Of a DNA stretch of 37,108 nucleotides, positions 26,430 through 35,974 are shown one piece after another. Within the stretch, counting starts at the first letter, position 1. Every line of letters starts with the position of its first letter. The translations under genes and the position numbers were made by a program. The notes beneath the pieces are model-generated. The model did no database searches. It saw nothing but the letters and a program-made list of their open reading frames with translations, and was not told where the DNA came from. Where the stretch lies: positions 1 through 37,108 of the forward strand of contig NZ_JAFLKV010000069.1 of assembly GCF_019163035.1 (NCBI RefSeq). The letters run 5' to 3'. Source of the stretch: Sulfuricurvum sp. Lineage in GTDB: Bacteria; Campylobacterota; Campylobacteria; Campylobacterales; Sulfurimonadaceae.

Positions 26430-26726
26430 ATGGGATCGTATGACGCACTTTTTGAAGATGAAAACGATATTTTCGGAGGGACACCCGAATCAAAATATTG
26501 GGATATCCAAAAGCAGGTAAGCCTCGATATCGTACGACATGAATTTGACACCATGATTGCTAAAATGGCAGCGATGGAGATAATGTTAATGGAACATCAT
26601 GATGAAGAAGCACTTGATAAAATTATTGATCGCTATGTTTTTTCGAATGAAAATATGATCGAAAACCGTAAAAAAAGTCTCTATATGGAGTATGCAGGAC
26701 GCCTGATTTACAAGCTTTCTGATTAA
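26430..26726 (+). CDS. Hypothetical small acidic protein, 98 residues
   Basis: A soluble, helix-rich protein with a good AAGGA ribosome binding site. It has an acidic N-terminus (ALFEDENDIFGG), a methionine-rich central helix (DTMIAKMAAMEIMLMEHHDEEALDK) and a basic C-terminus. No motif is recognised. It stands 93 bases before the second PAS/chemoreceptor operon in the same direction, so it might be co-transcribed with it, but the spacer also has room for a separate promoter. Confidence 0.7.
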   Translation: MGSYDALFEDENDIFGGTPESKYWDIQKQVSLDIVRHEFDTMIAKMAAMEIMLMEHHDEEALDKIIDRYVFSNENMIENRKKSLYMEYAGRLIYKLSD

Positions 26727-26819
26727 ATCAGATACATTTTCTCTTAGTTAAAGGGGATTTTTATCTATACTAGCGCATTATCAACAGACATAATGAAATA
26801 ATTGACTGAGGGAAAATAG

Positions 26820-27200
26820 ATGGAGCACACACTCAACGATACCGATTTTTTGGTATCGCAAACTGACTCAAAAGGGAAGATCCTTTTTGCCAATGAAGAT
26901 TTTTGCAAGATTGCCGGTTACACTCTCGAAGAGTTGATTGGACAGCCGCACAACATTGTTCGTCATCCCGATATGCCAAAAGCAGCGTTCAAAGATTTAT
27001 GGGACACCGTAAAAAGTGGAAAAGTATGGAAAGGGTACGTCAAAAACGCTACTAAAAATGGTGGTTTTTATTGGGTATTCGCCACTGTCTATCCAAATAT
27101 CGCTTGTGGTGATGGTGAGGGCGGCTATATGTCATGTCGTCGTAAAGCCTCATCGGCTGAGATCCAAAAAGCAGAAACGCTTTATAAAACAATGCGATAA
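26820..27200 (+). CDS. PAS-domain energy-taxis protein, second CetB/Aer-like copy
   Basis: A 126-residue protein consisting almost only of an Aer-type PAS domain, with the marker ELIGQPHNIVRHPDMP and the terminal strand region GGYMSCRRK. It is similar to the protein at 7761-8249 but lacks that protein's C-terminal tail. FAD binding is expected from the family. It lies 18 bases before a membrane chemoreceptor, giving a second split PAS/MCP pair. GAGGGAAAATAG precedes the ATG. Unlike the first pair, no direct-repeat promoter is seen upstream. Confidence 0.85.
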   Translation: MEHTLNDTDFLVSQTDSKGKILFANEDFCKIAGYTLEELIGQPHNIVRHPDMPKAAFKDLWDTVKSGKVWKGYVKNATKNGGFYWVFATVYPNIACGDGEGGYMSCRRKASSAEIQKAETLYKTMR

Positions 27201-27218
27201 GTAAGGGTAGTAGAAGGT

Positions 27219-28325
27219 ATGAATAATAGTACAAAAATAATCATTTTATCGGTTTTAGGGATTGTGGGCCTAGTATTAACGATTACCGTTGGTTCTTCTT
27301 GGATGAGCGCAGGTGTTATTGTTATCCTTATGGGAACAGCGATAGGGATGAGTGCATCATCGTCGGGTTCTGAAATATTAGAACAGCAGTTGAGCGAGCT
27401 TGAAGAGTTGATGCAGTTTAAACGCAATCAAATGGAACCGCATCCGGCAGAACCCGGGAGTATGGAAGAAAAATTAAATCATTTGGCTCAAACACATGAA
27501 AAAGTTTTAGAACAAGATACCAAAGTAGCGGGAGAGATGGTACTTCTCGCCGATAAAGTACGACGTGGTCATTATATGTGCCGTGTAGCAAGTGATTCGA
27601 AAACCCCTCATGTCCATCTTTTGAAAAAAACGATGAATGCGATGCTAGATGCGACAGAGAAAAATCTCGATCAAGCCATCAAAGTGCTCGAAGCACTAAG
27701 CGAGGGGAACTTTTCCACCCGTGCCAACGTTGAGGTTGAGGGAAAAATGGCTGAAATGCTGGGAAAAATAAATGATTTGGGTGCCGCTTTGCAATCGATG
27801 GAATATCAAAACAATGAAGCCAAAGAGGTACTTAACAACAATACCCAACAACTCAAGAATACGTTAGAATCTCTCCGCTCCAACCAATTTGTAGAGCTAA
27901 ACGGTATGATAAACACTACGGTTGAGCGAATTCAGGGTGTTGCAAGCAAAGAACATGAACTCTCTGAGAATCTTCAGCATCTCGCAGGCAATGCTCAAGA
28001 GACAAAACAAATTTTGACTACCATCGGCGATATTGCAGATCAAACAAATCTTCTCGCACTCAATGCTGCGATCGAAGCGGCACGGGCAGGTGAACACGGT
28101 CGTGGCTTTGCGGTTGTTGCGGATGAAGTTCGCAAACTCGCAGAACGTACCCAGAAAAGTCTTGCGGAAACAACCGCTACTATAAACATTCTGATTCAAG
28201 CGATCAACGACAACAGTGAGTCGCTTAATAAAAATATGGACGAAATGATGGATCTTACTACCTATGTAGGAAGTGTCGATAATAAAATGGAAGAATTACT
28301 GCACTCAATGGACACTCTTAGCTAA
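27219..28325 (+). CDS. CetA-like membrane chemoreceptor, short form without CZB
   Basis: A 368-residue chemoreceptor with two closely spaced membrane segments (about 5-25 and 29-47) and no periplasmic domain. A HAMP-like linker region of about 120 residues follows. The signalling tip has [21 protein letters not shown] and [14 protein letters not shown], very like the other MCPs here. It ends soon after the descending helix and has no CZB domain. With the PAS protein just upstream it forms a CetB/CetA-like receptor. Its stop overlaps the start of the next gene, a double-receiver GGDEF protein (TAATG), so taxis and c-di-GMP output are linked at this locus. Confidence 0.88.
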   Translation: MNNSTKIIILSVLGIVGLVLTITVGSSWMSAGVIVILMGTAIGMSASSSGSEILEQQLSELEELMQFKRNQMEPHPAEPGSMEEKLNHLAQTHEKVLEQDTKVAGEMVLLADKVRRGHYMCRVASDSKTPHVHLLKKTMNAMLDATEKNLDQAIKVLEALSEGNFSTRANVEVEGKMAEMLGKINDLGAALQSMEYQNNEAKEVLNNNTQQLKNTLESLRSNQFVELNGMINTTVERIQGVASKEHELSENLQHLAGNAQETKQILTTIGDIADQTNLLALNAAIEAARAGEHGRGFAVVADEVRKLAERTQKSLAETTATINILIQAINDNSESLNKNMDEMMDLTTYVGSVDNKMEELLHSMDTLS

Positions 28326-29575
28326 TGGGGAGTGCAGCAAAGATTGAACGTATTTTACTGGTAGATGATAACAAAACACTTTCAAAGTTGATTTCCCTAA
28401 AAGTTAAAAGTGAACTGGGCATCGATATCGATATAGCCCATTCGCTCTCAGAAGCGGAGCTGTTTACCCACAAATATAGCTATACGTTAGCGATTCTCGA
28501 TCTCAACCTCCCTGATGCTCCAAACGGTGAGATCGTGGATGTAATGCTCAAAAAAAACATTCCCTCTATTGTTTTGACCGGAAGTGTCGATAAAGAGTTT
28601 CGCAAAGCAATGCTCAAAAAAGATATTATCGATTACGTCCACAAAGGGGGGATTGATGATATCGATTATGTGATCGAGATTATCAAGCGGCTTTTGAAAA
28701 ATCGTCATCACAAAGTGATGGTAGTGGATGATTCGGTGGTGTTTCGTAATCAGATGAAAAAAATGGTTGGAAATCTATTTTTTCAAGTTTTTGCCCTCGC
28801 ACACGGTGAAGAAGCATTACTCATCTTGGAGGAGAATCCCGATATCAAAATCATCATCACCGATTACAATATGCCGGTAATGGACGGATTGGAACTGACC
28901 AAAGCGGTGCGTAAAAGGTATACCAAAAACCAGCTCAGTGTCTTTGTCCTCTCCTCGAGCGAAGATTCGGATATTTCGGCAATGTTTCTCAAGGGGGGAG
29001 CAAATGATTTTATCAACAAGCCCTTCAGTAAAGAGGAATTTTCGTGTCGGTTAAATAATGCGATTGAAGGGTTGGAGAACATTGATGCTCTGACGAACTA
29101 TTCGCATCGTGATTTTTTGACCGGTTTATACAATCGTCGCCATTTTTTTAGTGTTATGAACCCTTATTTTAGTGAGGCTGTTGCACGAGATGAAGAATTT
29201 GTAACGGCAATGGTCGCTATCGATGATATTAAAAGTACCAACCACGATTTTATCGATTCTGCAATCATTCATGTCTCTGAAATACTCCGATCCAATGTCG
29301 AATATCGAGACATGATAGCCCGTTTTGATGGAGAAGAGTTTTGTATCGTTCTCAAAGATACGGGTCGGGAAAAAGGGTTTGAAGTCCTAGATTATCTTCG
29401 GCATAAAGTGGCGTCTAGCCCTTTGCTCGGTTCCATGGGAGAAGAGATATTTATGAGTATTTCAATCGGTGCAATCGTTGATCATGAAGACTCATTAAAT
29501 GAGACGATAAATGAAGCCGATGCACAGCTTCATCTCGCAAGAACTGCCGGATACGCTCAGCTCTCTATTATTTAG
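28325..29575 (+). CDS. Double-receiver protein with divergent GGDEF domain
   Basis: A 416-residue response regulator. The first receiver (about 8-125) has D14-D15 and D59, but its conserved lysine is followed by GG rather than P (HKGG, K107). The second (about 128-245) is canonical with D135-D136, D180, S210 and K232 in NKPF. The GGDEF domain (about 258-415) has DGEEF in place of GGEEF, and the DxDxFKxxND metal/substrate segment reads AIDDIKSTNH. Cyclase activity is therefore uncertain. It is coupled to the CetA-like receptor and may be the output of that pair. No I-site RxxD is evident at the usual place. Confidence 0.85.
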   Translation: MGSAAKIERILLVDDNKTLSKLISLKVKSELGIDIDIAHSLSEAELFTHKYSYTLAILDLNLPDAPNGEIVDVMLKKNIPSIVLTGSVDKEFRKAMLKKDIIDYVHKGGIDDIDYVIEIIKRLLKNRHHKVMVVDDSVVFRNQMKKMVGNLFFQVFALAHGEEALLILEENPDIKIIITDYNMPVMDGLELTKAVRKRYTKNQLSVFVLSSSEDSDISAMFLKGGANDFINKPFSKEEFSCRLNNAIEGLENIDALTNYSHRDFLTGLYNRRHFFSVMNPYFSEAVARDEEFVTAMVAIDDIKSTNHDFIDSAIIHVSEILRSNVEYRDMIARFDGEEFCIVLKDTGREKGFEVLDYLRHKVASSPLLGSMGEEIFMSISIGAIVDHEDSLNETINEADAQLHLARTAGYAQLSII

Positions 29576-29697
29576 AGAGATAAGGTTTCACCCATCACAT
29601 AAAGATGTCGTTTTTTGCTATAAGAAGCTCCAAAGGATCAACTCGGTATTCTTATAACAAATAAAAACAATAACATTTTTAGATAAAGTGATTAATA

Positions 29698-32472
29698 GTG
29701 AGCGAACAAGATACACAGGTTTGGAGATCGTACGATCGTAATAGGATACATCCGAAGCCGTTAATGCATCGGTTGATGAAGCCCTTAGGCGCGTTGATCA
29801 TTTTTTGTGTCATCATAACCACCTTTTTACTTTACCAACTACACCGTCATGGTTTACACGATGCTTTTTTTCGAAGCATTTCTGAAATCAACCATAGCAT
29901 GGAAATGTTGCTTCGTGAACAATCTTCTGCCCTCTCTTTAGCCATTAAACCCATTGCGGCTGACCCTGCTGTTCAGAAAGCTCTTCGCGAGGGGGATAGT
30001 AAAGCGCTTCTCATGCAATGGGGACCTACTTTTGCTAAAATGAAAGAAGAAAACCGCCTCACCCATTTTTATTTTATGGATAAGAACCGTGTATGTCTCC
30101 TAAGGGTACATAAGCCTCTCAAAAAAGGGGATATTATCAACCGTTTTACCGCTCTGGAAGCAGAATGGAGTAGAAAAACATCATCAGGTATTGAACTCGG
30201 AACTATGGGGACATTGACATTACGGGTAGTACAGCCTGTTATTATCGATAATGAACTCCTTGGATATATTGAGATGGGAAAAGAGATTGAGGATGTAATC
30301 GATCAGCTTCATTTTCAGTCAGATATCCATATGGGAGTATTGCTTCGTAAGAGTTATCTTGAGCGTAGTGCATGGGAAGATGGGATGCGATCGCTTTCAC
30401 GCGATGCGAACTGGGACCTGTTAAAAGATAGTGTATTGGTTTACTCGTCACTCGGAAAAATTCCTATCACTCTTTTGGAGAAAGCAAACACTCAAACCGG
30501 TTTACGACATAAACATGAAAAAATTGACGATGATATTTATAGCAATGGGGAATCGTATCGTCTGAGTTTTATAGCGATTAAAGATGTTTCCGGTAAAGAG
30601 ATTGGTGACCTGCTCGTTATCAACAATACCACCGATGAAAACGTCGAATTTTTCGATACAGTGGTTATGGGTGGGCTTATAGGTTTTACATTGATAGGAC
30701 TGGTGATCGGTTTTATCTATCTTCTATTACGTCGGACAGACGATGGGATACAAAATCAGCAACGTGACCTTTTTGAGAGTCAGCAGCGTCTCGAACAACT
30801 AGCACGCCACAGTCGAACTTATACGTGGGAAGTGGATGAACACGGGAAATACATTTATCTCAGTGATGTTGTTTACAATGTGTTGGGGTATAAAAGTGAT
30901 GAGCTTATCGGTAAATATTTTTATGATTTGCACCATGAAAATGGAAAAGAGTTATTTAAAGAGATGGCTATGGAGAAATTTGAACGCAAAGAGACGTTTA
31001 CAAATGTAAAAAATCATTCGATCAGCAAAGAGAGGAGAAGTGTATGGTTAACAACAAATGCACTTCCTGTTGTGGCACAAGATGGACGGCTAATAGGATA
31101 TCGGGGTAACGACACCGATATAACGGAACGTAAAATAGCTGAAGAAAAAGTTAATAGACTCGCATTTTATGACTCTCTTACTCATTTACCTAATCGGACC
31201 TTGTTGATAGATCGATTGAACCAAGCAATGGTGTTAAGCAGTCGTAATAATCAATTTAACGCTCTTCTTTTTATTGATTTGGATAATTTTAAAACGCTCA
31301 ATGATACATTAGGACACGTTATTGGGGATAATCTTCTTAAACAATCCAGCCAGCGCCTTATAGGATGCGTACGAGAGGGAGATAGTATTGCCCGCTTGGG
31401 TGGCGATGAGTTTGTTGTCCTCTTATCCGATTTAGGAAGTGATGAAAAATATGCGGCTACAACGTGTGAATTGATCGGTGAAAACATTTTGGCAGCATTG
31501 AGTGAGCCGTATGAACTTGAGGGTATACCGTATCAATCCTCTGCCAGTATTGGAATTACCCTTTTTAATGGAGATAGTACAAGTGATGATGAACTAATGA
31601 AACAAGCAGATCTAGCAATGTATAAATCCAAAGATGCAGGGAGAAATACCCTGAGCTTTTTTGACCCAAACATGGAGCTATCGTTGAGGGCACGTGCATT
31701 GATGGAAGAGGAGATTCGTCGAGGGATCGATGAGGAGCAGTTTCTCCTATATTATCAACCTCAAGTTGATAAAGATTGCCGTGTGTATGGAGTTGAGGCA
31801 TTGGTTCGTTGGAATCATCCAGAGCGTGGAATGGTACCTCCGATTGAATTTATTCCCCTTGCCGAAGAAACAGGTTTGATCGTCCCCTTAGGCGCATGGA
31901 TTATAAAAACAGCTTGTAAGCAAATTGCTCTTTGGTCGAAGAGTGAGAATTTTTTACACATCAGCGTAGCAGTCAATGTGAGCGCGCGTCAGTTTAATCA
32001 AAAAGATTTTTCGGATGAGGTTTTGACTATATTAGAGCAAAGCGGTGCTGATCCGAAACGGCTGAAGCTTGAACTCACGGAAAGTATACTGGTTCAAAAT
32101 ATTCAAGAGGTTATTGAAAAAATGGAGCGACTAAAATCACACGGGGTACGTTTTTCACTCGATGATTTCGGAACAGGGTATTCTTCTCTCTCCTATTTGA
32201 AACGGCTTCCTCTCGATCAGCTAAAAATCGATCAAAGTTTTGTTCGTGATATTCTAACTGATCCAAACGATGCTATCATTTGTAAATCAACGATTGCATT
32301 AACGGAGAGTATGGGGCTATCCGTTATCGCTGAGGGGGTAGAGACCAAAGAGCAGATGGATACCCTTCTTTCATTTGGTTGTCATGCATATCAGGGATAT
32401 TATTTCAGCCGTCCTTTATCGGTTGAAGCTTTTGAAGCTTTTCAAAATGATCTTTTATCGGCAAATTCATAA
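29698..32472 (+). CDS. Membrane Cache-PAS-GGDEF-EAL protein, probable bifunctional c-di-GMP enzyme
   Basis: A 924-residue membrane sensor. Membrane segments at about 29-48 and 323-345 flank a periplasmic Cache-type domain (HFYFMDKNRVCLLRVHKP, GTLTLRVVQPVI). A PAS domain covers about 370-480. The GGDEF domain is intact (FIDLDNFKTLND, GGDEF at 568-572) with an inhibitory-site REGD at 559-562. The EAL domain is intact (EAL at 700-702, NVSARQF, LELTES, LDDFGTGYSS, LKIDQ, IAEGVE). Both making and breaking c-di-GMP are possible. The start is GTG with only a weak ribosome binding site; an ATG at residue 23 is an alternative. The next gene follows after 10 bases and has a similar sensor. Confidence 0.9.
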   Translation: MSEQDTQVWRSYDRNRIHPKPLMHRLMKPLGALIIFCVIITTFLLYQLHRHGLHDAFFRSISEINHSMEMLLREQSSALSLAIKPIAADPAVQKALREGDSKALLMQWGPTFAKMKEENRLTHFYFMDKNRVCLLRVHKPLKKGDIINRFTALEAEWSRKTSSGIELGTMGTLTLRVVQPVIIDNELLGYIEMGKEIEDVIDQLHFQSDIHMGVLLRKSYLERSAWEDGMRSLSRDANWDLLKDSVLVYSSLGKIPITLLEKANTQTGLRHKHEKIDDDIYSNGESYRLSFIAIKDVSGKEIGDLLVINNTTDENVEFFDTVVMGGLIGFTLIGLVIGFIYLLLRRTDDGIQNQQRDLFESQQRLEQLARHSRTYTWEVDEHGKYIYLSDVVYNVLGYKSDELIGKYFYDLHHENGKELFKEMAMEKFERKETFTNVKNHSISKERRSVWLTTNALPVVAQDGRLIGYRGNDTDITERKIAEEKVNRLAFYDSLTHLPNRTLLIDRLNQAMVLSSRNNQFNALLFIDLDNFKTLNDTLGHVIGDNLLKQSSQRLIGCVREGDSIARLGGDEFVVLLSDLGSDEKYAATTCELIGENILAALSEPYELEGIPYQSSASIGITLFNGDSTSDDELMKQADLAMYKSKDAGRNTLSFFDPNMELSLRARALMEEEIRRGIDEEQFLLYYQPQVDKDCRVYGVEALVRWNHPERGMVPPIEFIPLAEETGLIVPLGAWIIKTACKQIALWSKSENFLHISVAVNVSARQFNQKDFSDEVLTILEQSGADPKRLKLELTESILVQNIQEVIEKMERLKSHGVRFSLDDFGTGYSSLSYLKRLPLDQLKIDQSFVRDILTDPNDAIICKSTIALTESMGLSVIAEGVETKEQMDTLLSFGCHAYQGYYFSRPLSVEAFEAFQNDLLSANS

Positions 32473-32482
32473 GGCGAAAAAG

Positions 32483-34294
32483 ATGAAAAATATAAAATAT
32501 AAAATTATTTTCTTAATCACTTTTTTGATTCTAACCGTTGCTTCAGCAGTTACATTTTATAACCTTTATCATGAGCAGCAAGAGAATGAACGGCTCCTCA
32601 ATGAAGCGCATGAAAATGTATATCGTACCTACAAAGAAACAATAAAGGACATAATTTCCTATTACGACTCCAGAGCCGAAACCAGTCTCAAAGCTGTCGG
32701 GGTCATTGAGGCATTTCGTACTAAAGATCATGATACGCTCTATACCATTATGCGCCCGCGTTGGGAGATAATGCAACGGGAAAATCCGTGGCTTAGTGTT
32801 ATGCAATTTCATAATGCTGATGGTACATCGTTGCTGAGACTTCATCAGCCTCTCGTATACGGCGATAACATTGCGGCTCAGCGTTCGATGGTTGCTTATG
32901 CGCATAAAAGCGGTCAAAGTATTGCAGGCTTCGAAGAGGGACGACAGGGACTTGCTTTTCGAATACTTGTTCCGATATTTGATCAAGGGGTCTATATCGG
33001 TTTGGTTGAATTTGGTATTTCAGCTTCTTATTTTAGCGATAAAATTCATCGTTTTGCCGGATACGACTCATTTTTCTTTGTCAATCAAAAAGCGTTAGGA
33101 ACTTTCGGAAGAATAGAGTATTTGGTTAGAATAGGGGAGCATGTCGGTATTGATATCCCGGAATCTTATCGCCCTTTGCTGCAAAAATATGCTGAGACCT
33201 ATAACAAACTTCAGCATAGTATTGCTATTCATACCAATCAGACTTATGAAGTTAATACTATTCAGATTAAAGATTACCGATCGCAGCTATTAGGGGCGAT
33301 TATGTTTATTCGCCCTACCAGTGATTTTCATGCTCATGCGCGGCATATGATCGTTGCTTCAGTCCTCATAGTGATTATGTTAAGCCTACTTGTTGGGGTA
33401 TTGGTCGATAGAATTTATACGTTTATTACCCATAAAATGAGTTTTCAGGAGAGGTATAGCCAAACGATACTCGATGTTATTCCCTCACCCGTTATCGTAA
33501 CGGACGGGGAGTATCTAACTGCTGCCAACAACTCTTTGTTAGAATATTTTAATTATCCAAATGTCCAATCATTCAAAAATGATCATTTGTGTGTTTGTGA
33601 ATTTTTTGAAGCGGGTGATACCGATGAGTATCTTATGCCGCTACACGATGATCAGCGTTGGACAGAATATATGCTTGATCACCCCCTCAAATCACATAAA
33701 GCTAAAATAACGGTTAATGGTGTATCGACCGTTTTCGAAGTGCGAATTTCTGTCTTGAAAGTCAATGAAGATACACGTTACGTTGTTATCTTTAATGATA
33801 TTTCGACGATGCAAATACAAACTATAACTGATCCTCTAACGGGCTTGGCTAATCGACTCCATTTTACAATGGTGTATCAGCACGCGATTAATATCGCACA
33901 GCGTACAGAGAAGCCGTTAGGTATTATCTTTTTTGATATTGACCATTTTAAAAATATAAACGATCACTTCGGTCATTTGATGGGAGATACAGTTCTTCAA
34001 CAAATTGCTTTACTTGTCCAAGAACGAACTCGAAAAAGTGATATTGTTGCTCGATGGGGAGGAGAAGAGTTTATCCTATTGTTGCCCGATACTGATTTGG
34101 ACGAAGCGATTCGCGTTGCTGAGATGCTAAGAAAAGTGATTGATAGTGAACATTTCGACCAAGTTGGACATGTCACCTGCTCATTTGGTGTTGCTATTCT
34201 CGAGGGGAATGAAGAGGGTGAAACTCTTCTTAATCGGGCAGATGATAAACTTTATAAAGCAAAAGAGAGAGGACGGAATAAAGTTGTTTTTTAG
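32483..34294 (+). CDS. Membrane Cache-PAS diguanylate cyclase
   Basis: A 603-residue membrane cyclase. Membrane segments at about 8-28 and 290-313 enclose a periplasmic Cache-type domain of the same style as the upstream protein (VMQFHNADGTSLLRLHQPL, GLAFRILVPIF). A short PAS-like domain follows, then a GGDEF domain with FFDIDHFKNIND, GGEEF at 526-530 and the inhibitory-site RKSD at 517-520, so it should make c-di-GMP with product inhibition. The track start at 32375 lies inside the previous gene; ATG 32483 gives a proper membrane N-terminus. Its stop overlaps the stop of the convergent gene at 34291. Confidence 0.9.
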   Translation: MKNIKYKIIFLITFLILTVASAVTFYNLYHEQQENERLLNEAHENVYRTYKETIKDIISYYDSRAETSLKAVGVIEAFRTKDHDTLYTIMRPRWEIMQRENPWLSVMQFHNADGTSLLRLHQPLVYGDNIAAQRSMVAYAHKSGQSIAGFEEGRQGLAFRILVPIFDQGVYIGLVEFGISASYFSDKIHRFAGYDSFFFVNQKALGTFGRIEYLVRIGEHVGIDIPESYRPLLQKYAETYNKLQHSIAIHTNQTYEVNTIQIKDYRSQLLGAIMFIRPTSDFHAHARHMIVASVLIVIMLSLLVGVLVDRIYTFITHKMSFQERYSQTILDVIPSPVIVTDGEYLTAANNSLLEYFNYPNVQSFKNDHLCVCEFFEAGDTDEYLMPLHDDQRWTEYMLDHPLKSHKAKITVNGVSTVFEVRISVLKVNEDTRYVVIFNDISTMQIQTITDPLTGLANRLHFTMVYQHAINIAQRTEKPLGIIFFDIDHFKNINDHFGHLMGDTVLQQIALLVQERTRKSDIVARWGGEEFILLLPDTDLDEAIRVAEMLRKVIDSEHFDQVGHVTCSFGVAILEGNEEGETLLNRADDKLYKAKERGRNKVVF

Positions 34295-34659
34295 GAAAAA
34301 CTGAGTTTTAATTCACTCAAAATCGACTCTTTTTCCTGCACAGGATTTGCAAAATAACGCTCCCTTACATCATCTTCTAATATAGAGAGGTCATCGTATA
34401 GTTCGGCATCATCTTTATGGGGAAAATGGCGATTTACCTCTTGGGCAATCTCTTCGAGGTCCTCTTCTGTGTGTGTATCATCAAATAACCCTATCCTTCC
34501 CCCATGTGCGATGGTGGATAGGGCGCGAAGTAAATAGAGTTCTTCGCAACGATTATCATCGCCTTCTTCGTAAATCCAAGTATTGATCTGGGTGATTTCA
34601 GAGCGATAAATCTCCGTAGATTCCTTGATAGAGTGTTTAAGTTCTGGTGATAACGGCAT
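34291..34659 (-). CDS. Hypothetical acidic protein, 122 residues
   Basis: A soluble, acidic, mostly helical protein (EEDLEEIAQEVNRHFPHKDDAELYDDLSILEDDVRERYF) with no recognised motif. The track start at 34716 lies within the rhodanese gene; ATG 34659 has AAAGGA seven bases upstream, so I use it. It is the last gene of the DnaJ/TerB-rhodanese-unknown group on this strand, 23 bases after the rhodanese gene. Its stop overlaps that of the convergent cyclase gene. Confidence 0.7.
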   Translation of the reverse strand: MPLSPELKHSIKESTEIYRSEITQINTWIYEEGDDNRCEELYLLRALSTIAHGGRIGLFDDTHTEEDLEEIAQEVNRHFPHKDDAELYDDLSILEDDVRERYFANPVQEKESILSELKLSFS

Positions 34660-34682
34660 AATAATCCTTTGGTAAAATAGAT

Positions 34683-35093
34683 CTAGTGTATGACACTCAG
34701 CCCTCGGGCTTTCCACTCACTAATTCCCCCTTTGAGATTCAGAGGGGTAAAACCGTTTTTGGCGAGGATCCGTGAAGCGCTTACACTTCGGTTTCCGCTG
34801 TGACAGTACACGATGATTTTTTGGTTTTTGACACCGGCTATCAGAGCGAGATTCTTATCGAGTGTTTGCAACGGGATGAGAAGTGCCCCCTCGATGTGCT
34901 CTTGGGTAAATTCATCGGGTGTACGAACATCTACAATGGTTACATTTTCACCCGTTTTGATAAGCTCTTGTGCCTGTTTAGGGGTGATTGATTCGAAATT
35001 AGTAAGAATCCACCCCTTGGTATAGGCAAATATGCCAACGAGACCTATAAATAGTAACCAGTATACGATATTCAGAACTTTTTTCTTTTCCAT
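34683..35093 (-). CDS. Membrane-anchored rhodanese-like sulfurtransferase
   Basis: A 136-residue protein with one N-terminal membrane segment (about 7-24) and a single rhodanese domain (about 36-133). The active-site cysteine is C97 in VYCHSGNRS, and the domain also shows VDVRTPDEFTQEHIEGA and GGISEWKARG. Such domains carry sulfane sulfur as a persulfide. Three positive residues before the hydrophobic segment predict that the catalytic domain faces the periplasm. It starts 9 bases after the DnaJ/TerB gene. A sulfur-handling role would suit a sulfur-oxidising host, but that is inference. Confidence 0.85.
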   Translation of the reverse strand: MEKKKVLNIVYWLLFIGLVGIFAYTKGWILTNFESITPKQAQELIKTGENVTIVDVRTPDEFTQEHIEGALLIPLQTLDKNLALIAGVKNQKIIVYCHSGNRSVSASRILAKNGFTPLNLKGGISEWKARGLSVIH

Positions 35094-35102
35094 ACGATTC
35101 CT

Positions 35103-35861
35103 TTAGATTCCGCGCGATTTTTTGATCATTTCGTAGGCGGCATTGATCTCTTGCACTTTTTCGGTTGCTTCTTTGAGATACTCATCCGATGCACCTTGTG
35201 ATTTGATGATGTCGGGGTGATACTCTCGTACAAGTGATCGGTACGCTTTTTTAACTTCATCGTTGGTCGCCGTAGAAGCGAGATTCAAAAGGGCATAAGC
35301 CCCGTCGATAGAGCTCTCTTTAACACTGTTGCGATGATGTGCCCCAAAGCGCTCCAACATCGATGCCAGATCAGCTTCGCTGAAACGGAGGTGTTTAGCG
35401 ATGACGCCGAGCATCTCCTCTTCGCTATGGCTGAGGGTTCCGTCGATGTAGGTGAGATGGACTAAAAACTCCATCATTTTTTGACGTTTGTGCAGATCGT
35501 TTTGGAGCGCTTTATAGAGAGCTTGTGCTACCGGATCGATGTTATGAGGCGCATCTTTTTCCTCGTCAAAAATCTCTTTGAGGAGTTTTTTGGTCCCTTC
35601 AGGATCGGGGAAGAGGGCGCTGATGTCGTTGAACATATTGCTAACCAACTCCGCTTCGAGCTCATCAACCCGTCCGTCGGCTTTGGCTACTTTGGCACTG
35701 AGGGCAACAAATAGACCCAGTTCACTGTAGGCGAGGTTCTCTTTGGTCAGTTTAAACCCTGCAAACTGATTTTTGGAGTAGGTGTGCTGATTTTGGGCAA
35801 AGCTCCGTGAGAGGACGTAAAACAGGAGAGCAACAACGGCAATAACAATGATTTGAGTCAT
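35103..35861 (-). CDS. DjlA-like membrane co-chaperone: TerB-like plus J domain
   Basis: A 252-residue protein with an N-terminal membrane segment (about 3-18), a TerB-like helical domain (about 45-172, with KADGRVDELEAELV and YIDGTLSHSEEEML) and a C-terminal J domain (about 186-248) carrying the HPD motif at 215-217 that stimulates DnaK. This order matches the DjlA family of membrane co-chaperones. The two (D)G(R/T)xxxxE stretches in the TerB part could bind metal. It is first in a three-gene group with a rhodanese and an unknown protein. Confidence 0.88.
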   Translation of the reverse strand: MTQIIVIAVVALLFYVLSRSFAQNQHTYSKNQFAGFKLTKENLAYSELGLFVALSAKVAKADGRVDELEAELVSNMFNDISALFPDPEGTKKLLKEIFDEEKDAPHNIDPVAQALYKALQNDLHKRQKMMEFLVHLTYIDGTLSHSEEEMLGVIAKHLRFSEADLASMLERFGAHHRNSVKESSIDGAYALLNLASTATNDEVKKAYRSLVREYHPDIIKSQGASDEYLKEATEKVQEINAAYEMIKKSRGI

Positions 35862-35974
35862 CTAAAATCCTAATAGTAAAAATAAGCGATAGTGTACCCG
35901 TAAAAAGTAACATAGGGAAGTGCTCTTTTAGAGGGAGATAGTTATAATTGCGTTTTTAATTTGCAAGGATAATT

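Noticed and set aside
26715-26732. Palindrome around the stop of the 98-residue protein (TCTGATTAAATCAGA)
   Set aside because: The arms almost touch, so it cannot form a terminator hairpin, no T run follows, and the spacing is wrong for an FNR-type site.
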